A model generated the notes under the pieces. That model was not told where the DNA came from and ran no database searches. It was given only the letters and a program-made list of their open reading frames with translations. The position numbers were made by a program, and so were the translations under genes. Positions 14,727-19,056 of a stretch of 19,056 nt of DNA are shown one piece after another. Source of the DNA: JBFGCA01 sp041567315. GTDB taxonomy: Bacteria > Acidobacteriota > Thermoanaerobaculia > Multivoradales > JAHEKO01. The stretch covers positions 1-19,056 of the forward strand of contig JBFGCA010000097.1 of NCBI GenBank assembly GCA_041567315.1, given 5' to 3'. Position 1 is the stretch's first letter, and the number at the start of each line of letters is the position of its first letter.

Positions 14727-16910
14727 ATGAAGAAAGATGCCCATCTGAAGAAGCGGTATTCCGCCGGCAAGAGCCTGATCTACGTCTTCTTCTGGCTCTA
14801 CTGGCGGCTCAGCAAGCCCTTCGTGGTCGCCTTCTCCGAGGCCCACATGGGCTACGGCGAGGGCCAGTTCAAGGTCGACGGCCGGCAGGTCTACGCCAAG
14901 GTGACCGCCTTCCTCAAGCAGCTGCCACCCCAGGTGTTCGAGTTCTTCATGCTGGCGGTGGCGACGGTGCCGCTCTACGTGCCGCCGGCGCTGCCCCGCA
15001 ATCCGCTGCGCCGCGCCCTGGTCGAGTTCTGGTACGCGCTCAAGAGCGCCTTCGGGCGTTTCGTCTTCGTGCTCCAGGGGAGGAAGCGTCGGAGCCTGTG
15101 GATCGAGACCATGTATCGCCGGCTCATCCAGCAGGCCCCGGAGCAGGCCGACCAGGTGGTCAAGACCATCGTCAGCCTGCAGTCGTTCCGCACCGTGCTG
15201 GCCTCGGCCTATCTCGACGAGAAGCGGATCTGGGACGCGCTGGACTACCAGCCCGTCCACCAGCGGTCCTTCGACCCGCCGACCGGGCCCGACCTCGCGA
15301 CGCCGCCGCCGTCGCCACAGGGCGAGATGCTCAAGCGCGAGGCCAGACGGCCCAGCGAGGTGGCCAAGAAGCCGCCCGGCAAGCGCACCTACTGCGTGAT
15401 CGGGTCGGGGGCCGGGGGAGCGGTGGCCGCCCACCGCATCCAGCAGCTCGAGCCCGACGCCCGCATCGTGCTGATCGAGGCCGGCCCGCTGACCAACAAC
15501 GACGACTACGCCCGGCAGCAGCTCACCACCGCGGCGCGGCTCTACATGAACGCCGGCGTGACGCTCACCCAGAACCAGCTGATCTATCTGGTCCAGGGCC
15601 GGGCGGTGGGCGGTTCGACGCTGGTCAACAACGCCGTCGCCTTCAAGCCCGAGGGCTTCTGGTGGGACGAGAACATCGTCGATCAGTGGCGCTCGCTGGG
15701 CGTCAATCTCGACTATCCGGACCTCCACGCCCAGTACGACCCGCTGCTCGAGCGCCTCCACGTCGGGCCGGCGGACGAGGAGCCCGAGATCATCAGCCAG
15801 ATGAGCCGCACCATCCGCGACGGCTGGACGAAGCTCAAGGAGGCCGGCCGCATTCCGCCCAGCGACCAGGTGGTGCCGGCGCCGATCAACACCCTCAAGT
15901 GCATCGGCTGCGGGCGCTGCAACTACGCCTGCCAGTACGAGGCCAAGCAGTCGATGCTCAACACGCTGATCCCCGAGCTGGTGGAGAAGGGCGGCCTGCT
16001 GGTGCCCCAGGCGCAGGTCACCAAGCTGCTCTTCGACCGCGACGCGCCGCCGATGCGGGTCAGGGCGGTCCGCGCCGTCACCCCCGACGGCGAGGTCGCC
16101 GACATCGAGTGCGACCGCTGCGTCGTCGCCCCGGGCGCCTACGCCTCGACCAAGCTGCTGTGGAAGAGCGGCTTCACGGGTGCCGCCGCCGGGGTGCGCA
16201 CGGTCGGCAAGCGCTTCAGCATCAACGCCGGCACGCCGCTGATCGGCATCTTCCCCGAGGGCACGCCGCAGGACGGCTTCAACGGCCAGCAGGTGGGCTA
16301 CGCGCTCGAGATCCAGAAGGAGCGGATCATCATCGAGACCAGCTTCGCCCCGCCCGGGGCGGTCGGCCAGAGCTTGAACGTCTGGGGCGACGAGTTCCAG
16401 GTCCGGGTGAGGCAGCTCAACCGCATCGCCGCCGCGGTGCCGGTGCTGGGCACCCTGGCCTACGGCGAGATCAAGCGCGGCCTGCTCGGGCAGAGCGGCT
16501 TCGTGGTCGACTTCAACCTTATCGAGCAGGACTGGATCCGCTTCCAGCGCGGTCTCAGGGTGAGCGCCGAGGCGATGTTCGAGATGGGCGCCGAGGAGGT
16601 GTTCATCAATCGCTTCAACGGCCAGTCGCTCAGGCGGGACGCCGGCCCCGTCGCCTTCGAGGCGTACTTCTCGGGGCTCGGGCCCTCGGACTTCATCCCG
16701 GTGATCTCGGGCCACCTGCAGGGCGGCAACGTCATCGGGCCGCAGCCGTTCTCGGGCGTGGTCGACACCAACCTGAAGGTCTACGGGATGGAGAACTGCT
16801 GGGTCTGCGACGCCAGCGTCATCCCGGCCCCGATCACGCTCAACATCGCCTTCACGGTGATGGCGCTGGCGCGCTACGCGGCGCCGCGGATCGTCAACGA
16901 CCCGAGCTAG
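14727..16910 (+). CDS. GMC-family FAD alcohol oxidoreductase with Cys4 motif (copy 2; fatty-alcohol-oxidase-like)
   Basis: A 727-residue paralogue of the flavoprotein at 3885-5993 with the same architecture. A roughly 210-residue N-terminal extension has hydrophobic stretches (about 16-26 and 70-88). It is followed by the FAD motif GSGAGG (226-231), EAGPL (251-255), RAVGGST (292-298), C392-x2-C395-x2-C398-x3-C402, and a C-terminal GMC domain with SGHLQGGNV (H663) and PITLN (N706). The four cysteines are kept in both copies, but the proline after the last one is Gln here. An Fe-S cluster is therefore possible but unproven; structural zinc or a disulfide role are alternatives. GAGGAG (14713-14718) lies 8 nt before the ATG, a good ribosome site. 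It is divergent from the P450 operon with a 214-bp shared control region, so it probably acts on the same substrate class. Confidence 0.92.
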   Translation: MKKDAHLKKRYSAGKSLIYVFFWLYWRLSKPFVVAFSEAHMGYGEGQFKVDGRQVYAKVTAFLKQLPPQVFEFFMLAVATVPLYVPPALPRNPLRRALVEFWYALKSAFGRFVFVLQGRKRRSLWIETMYRRLIQQAPEQADQVVKTIVSLQSFRTVLASAYLDEKRIWDALDYQPVHQRSFDPPTGPDLATPPPSPQGEMLKREARRPSEVAKKPPGKRTYCVIGSGAGGAVAAHRIQQLEPDARIVLIEAGPLTNNDDYARQQLTTAARLYMNAGVTLTQNQLIYLVQGRAVGGSTLVNNAVAFKPEGFWWDENIVDQWRSLGVNLDYPDLHAQYDPLLERLHVGPADEEPEIISQMSRTIRDGWTKLKEAGRIPPSDQVVPAPINTLKCIGCGRCNYACQYEAKQSMLNTLIPELVEKGGLLVPQAQVTKLLFDRDAPPMRVRAVRAVTPDGEVADIECDRCVVAPGAYASTKLLWKSGFTGAAAGVRTVGKRFSINAGTPLIGIFPEGTPQDGFNGQQVGYALEIQKERIIIETSFAPPGAVGQSLNVWGDEFQVRVRQLNRIAAAVPVLGTLAYGEIKRGLLGQSGFVVDFNLIEQDWIRFQRGLRVSAEAMFEMGAEEVFINRFNGQSLRRDAGPVAFEAYFSGLGPSDFIPVISGHLQGGNVIGPQPFSGVVDTNLKVYGMENCWVCDASVIPAPITLNIAFTVMALARYAAPRIVNDPS

Positions 16911-16941
16911 TTCCAGCTAGGCCGGGCGGCCGGCCGCTGCC

Positions 16942-19056
16942 TCAGGGAGCGGTCGACCGCGGGGCGACGATCGGGTGGGTGGGGACCGCCTCGGGGTCTT
17001 CGGCCGGCACCTCGCCCGGCGCCGGCGGCGGCGACAGCAGCGGCAGGACGCGGCCGCGGCGCACGGTGCGGACCGCCTCGGCGTCCTCGTCGATCTCGAT
17101 CAGCTGGTCGGCCTCGACGCCGGTGAAGAGCTGGCGCTCGCCCGACGGCCAGGTGACCTCCAGACGGTCGGCCTGCCGGTCCTCGCCGAGCCCGAAGTGG
17201 GCGACCCGCGAGTACTGCGAGATGTAGCCGTCGCCGGCGGTGACCACCCGCATCTGGTGCCGACCGCCGCTCTCCAGCCGGAGGATGGCGCCCACCCCGT
17301 CGCGGTTGCTGCGGCGGCCGCGCAGCACCACCTGCAGCCAGTGGGCGCGGTCGGCCCGCCCGCCGGCCGCCGCCACCTGGTTGACGAAGTACTCGGCCCG
17401 GGCGTCGTAGTTGTTGACGATGAAGTCGACGTCGCCGTCGCCGTCGAAGTCGCTCGCCGCCATGCCGCGGGCGTCCCGCAGGCTGTCGATGCCGTGGGCC
17501 GGGGCGGCCTCCACGAAGCAGCCGTCCCCCTGGTTGATCAGCAGCCGGTTACGCTCGCGGCCGTTCCACGAGAAGTTGGCCACGAACTCGTCGCTGTAGA
17601 GGTAGCCGCTTTCATACGGTCGATCGGGCGCGACCGCGCCCAGGCTGAAGACGGGTCACAAGTCGAACGGGTCTTCGCCCGTCAGCCAGCCGTCGGTGGC
17701 CAGGATGTCGAGGTCGCCGTCGTGGTCGACGTCGAAGAAGCCCGAGCTCCAGTACCAGCCCGCCGGGCGGGTGCCGGTGGCCTCCGCGAGGTCCTCGAAG
17801 GTGCCGTCCTCGCGCCGGTGGAGCAGATAGTTGCCGGCCATCGAATAGTTGCCGGTGTTCAGCCACTCGTCGCCCATCGTCTCGCGCAGGTCCGAGAAGT
17901 AGGGGTTGGTGACGATCTTGCCCTCGCGGACGTGCTTGAGCACCACCCGCATGGCGTTGATCGGCTGGATGAACCAGCGCTGGTTGGAGCGGATCGCCGC
18001 CACGTAGAGGTCGAGCCGCCCGTCGTTGTCGTAGTCGCCCCAGCTGGCGCTCATGCTCTGGCCGACCGCCTGGGCGCCGACCTCGGCCGCCACGTCGCGG
18101 AAGGTGCCGTCGCCCTGGTTCTCATAGAGCAGATTGCGCCCGAAGTCGTTGGCCAGGTAGAGGTCCTGATCGCCATCGAAGTCGTAGTCGGCGGCGGCGA
18201 TGGCCAGCGCCAGCCCGGTGTCGCCGAGCCCGGCCTGCTCGGTGACGTCGGTGAAGGTGAGGTCGCCGTCGTTCCGGAACAGGCGATCGGCGGTCCCGTT
18301 CCGCGCCCACAGGAAGGAGTCCGGGATCTCGGTGCGGGAGTCGATGTAGCGGCCCAGATAGAGGTCGAGGTCGCCGTCGCCGTCGTAGTCGAAGAAGCTG
18401 AACACGGTGACCGTCTCGAGGTCGCCGAAGGCCGGCCCGGAGCGCTCGGTGACCTCGGTGAAGGTGCCGTCGCCGTTGTTGGCGAACAGGTAATTGGGCC
18501 CCCAGTAGGCGCCGGCGTAGAAGTCCTGGTCGCCGTCGTTGTCGAGGTCGGCGAAGCCGCCGCTGTTGACGTGCCACAACACCGGCAGGCCGCGCTGGCC
18601 GGTCACGTCCTCGAAGCTGCCGTCGCCGCGGTTGCGGAACAGCGCCGGCCGGCTTCCCGAGGCCAGGAAGACGTCGTCCCAGCCGTCGCCGTCGATGTCG
18701 CCGGTGGCGGCGCCGGCATAGGCGTGCCGCATGGTCTGGAACTTGAGCCGGTCGGGGCCCGAGCAGGGGTGCTGATCGCAGTCCGCGCCAGGCTCGAAGC
18801 GGGCGTCGCGCGCCATGTAGAAGGCCAGCCCGCGCTCGGCGGCGGCGTCGACGAACAGCTCTCCGGAGCCGGCCACCGAGCGGCCCTCGAGCAGCTCGCC
18901 GTCGACCACCCGGAAGCGGTCGTCGGTGCCGCGCTCGAAGCGGAAGCGGAACATCCCGAAGTGGTTGTGGTGCCGGCCGGTGACCTCGAAGCGGATCCGC
19001 GCCACCGCCTCGCGGTCCGAGATCACCTCGTCCAGCAGGTGGATCTTGAAGGCCGA
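16942..19056 (-). CDS. FG-GAP/VCBS repeat protein with ASPIC/UnbV C-terminus, interrupted by an in-frame TGA (5' end beyond window)
   Basis: The frame enters from the right edge and runs 704 codons to TGA 16944-16942, with one internal TGA at 17658-17656 (visible codon 467). Before it lie six calcium-type FG-GAP motifs (DIDGDGWDD, DLDNDGDQD, DYDGDGDLD, DYDFDGDQD, DYDNDGRLD, DVDHDGDLD). After it, in the same frame, come FSWNGRERNRLLINQGDG, a seventh motif DFDGDGDVD, and an ASPIC/UnbV domain (NRDGVGAILRLESG, GDGYISQYSRVAHFGLG, VTWPSGERQ). The first ~75 visible residues resemble an NTF2-like domain. Such proteins are secreted beta-propellers; the signal peptide, if present, lies outside the window. 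The TGA could be recoded as selenocysteine (hairpin at 17626-17641), or be a nonsense mutation splitting a decayed gene. No ribosome site precedes GTG 17583, so independent translation of the second half looks unlikely. Confidence 0.85.
17626..17658 (-). promoter_or_regulatory. Candidate bacterial SECIS: in-frame TGA plus downstream GGTC-loop hairpin
   Basis: On the coding (minus) strand, TGA (17658-17656) is followed by 14 nt, then GGGCGC-GGTC-GCGCCC (17641-17626). This is a perfect 6-bp stem, extendable by one U-G pair, with a 4-nt loop. The loop starts 20 nt after the TGA. The Escherichia coli fdhF element has a GGUC loop starting 18 nt after its UGA, and the general bacterial pattern, as I recall it, is an apical loop beginning with G about 16-37 nt downstream. 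A bulged U like that of fdhF is not seen. GC-rich hairpins are common in this DNA, so chance is possible. Confidence 0.45.

Noticed and set aside
14619..16715. A 698-codon open frame antisense to GMC copy 2, and similar long antisense frames over the GGDEF-EAL, glycosidase-like and P450 genes
   Set aside because: They mirror the real genes' codon bias in very GC-rich DNA, are rich in Arg, Ala, Gly, Val and His without family motifs, and the opposite strand encodes clear conserved domains.
16926..16937. Perfect 12-bp palindrome GCGGCCGGCCGC between the convergent GMC and FG-GAP genes as a terminator
   Set aside because: It has no loop and no T-tract on either strand, and such words are expected by chance at this GC content.

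Overview
The window is very GC-rich DNA with strong third-position G/C bias, so most reading frames are open on both strands and genes had to be picked by protein family content. The gene set (FG-GAP/ASPIC-UnbV repeat protein, formylglycine-generating-enzyme-like secreted protein, DinB protein, c-di-GMP enzymes, cytochrome P450, SCP2 fusion, GMC oxidoreductases) suggests a high-GC environmental bacterium of the Acidobacteriota or Myxococcota kind. There is no rRNA or other phylogenetic marker, so this is only an impression. I saw no tRNA, CRISPR array, transposase or phage gene.

Layout. Bases 1-153 are non-coding and hold a 98-bp imperfect palindrome. 154-2164 (minus) is a two-gene unit: a GAF-GGDEF diguanylate cyclase with an unusual helix-hairpin-helix tail, then a DinB-family protein. 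Divergent from it, 2295-3830 (plus) is a membrane GGDEF-EAL protein. 3885-5993 (minus) is a GMC-type flavoprotein (copy 1). 6154-7164 (plus) is a conserved-looking secreted protein of unknown function, convergent with 7201-10220 (minus), a translationally coupled pair: an exported protein with a tentative phosphodiester-glycosidase-like C-terminus and an FGE/SUMF1-like protein. This 4.2-kb block is bracketed by two ~50-bp repeats in inverted orientation (6194-6243 and 10311-10360; 43/50 identical).

10357-14512 (minus) is a tight operon: P450, then an SDR dehydrogenase fused to an SCP2 lipid-carrier domain, then a luciferase-like flavin monooxygenase. Each junction is a 4-base ATGA/GTGA overlap. 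The operon ends in a decapitated PAP2-phosphatase remnant. Divergent from the P450 is the second GMC flavoprotein (14727-16910, plus), a close paralogue of copy 1. The two GMC genes share a palindromic 13-mer at similar distances upstream. Together, P450, SDR-SCP2, LLM and the two GMC enzymes look like a locus for oxidising a hydrophobic alcohol (sterol, long-chain alcohol or similar); the substrate is not shown by the sequence.

16942 to beyond the right edge (minus) is an FG-GAP/ASPIC-UnbV protein whose frame is interrupted by one in-frame TGA. The coding frame continues cleanly after it. The TGA is followed, 14 nt on, by a perfect 6-bp hairpin with a GGTC loop, which is the arrangement of a bacterial SECIS element. 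This makes it a candidate new selenoprotein, with a plain nonsense mutation or sequencing error as the main alternative. It is the most interesting signal in the window.
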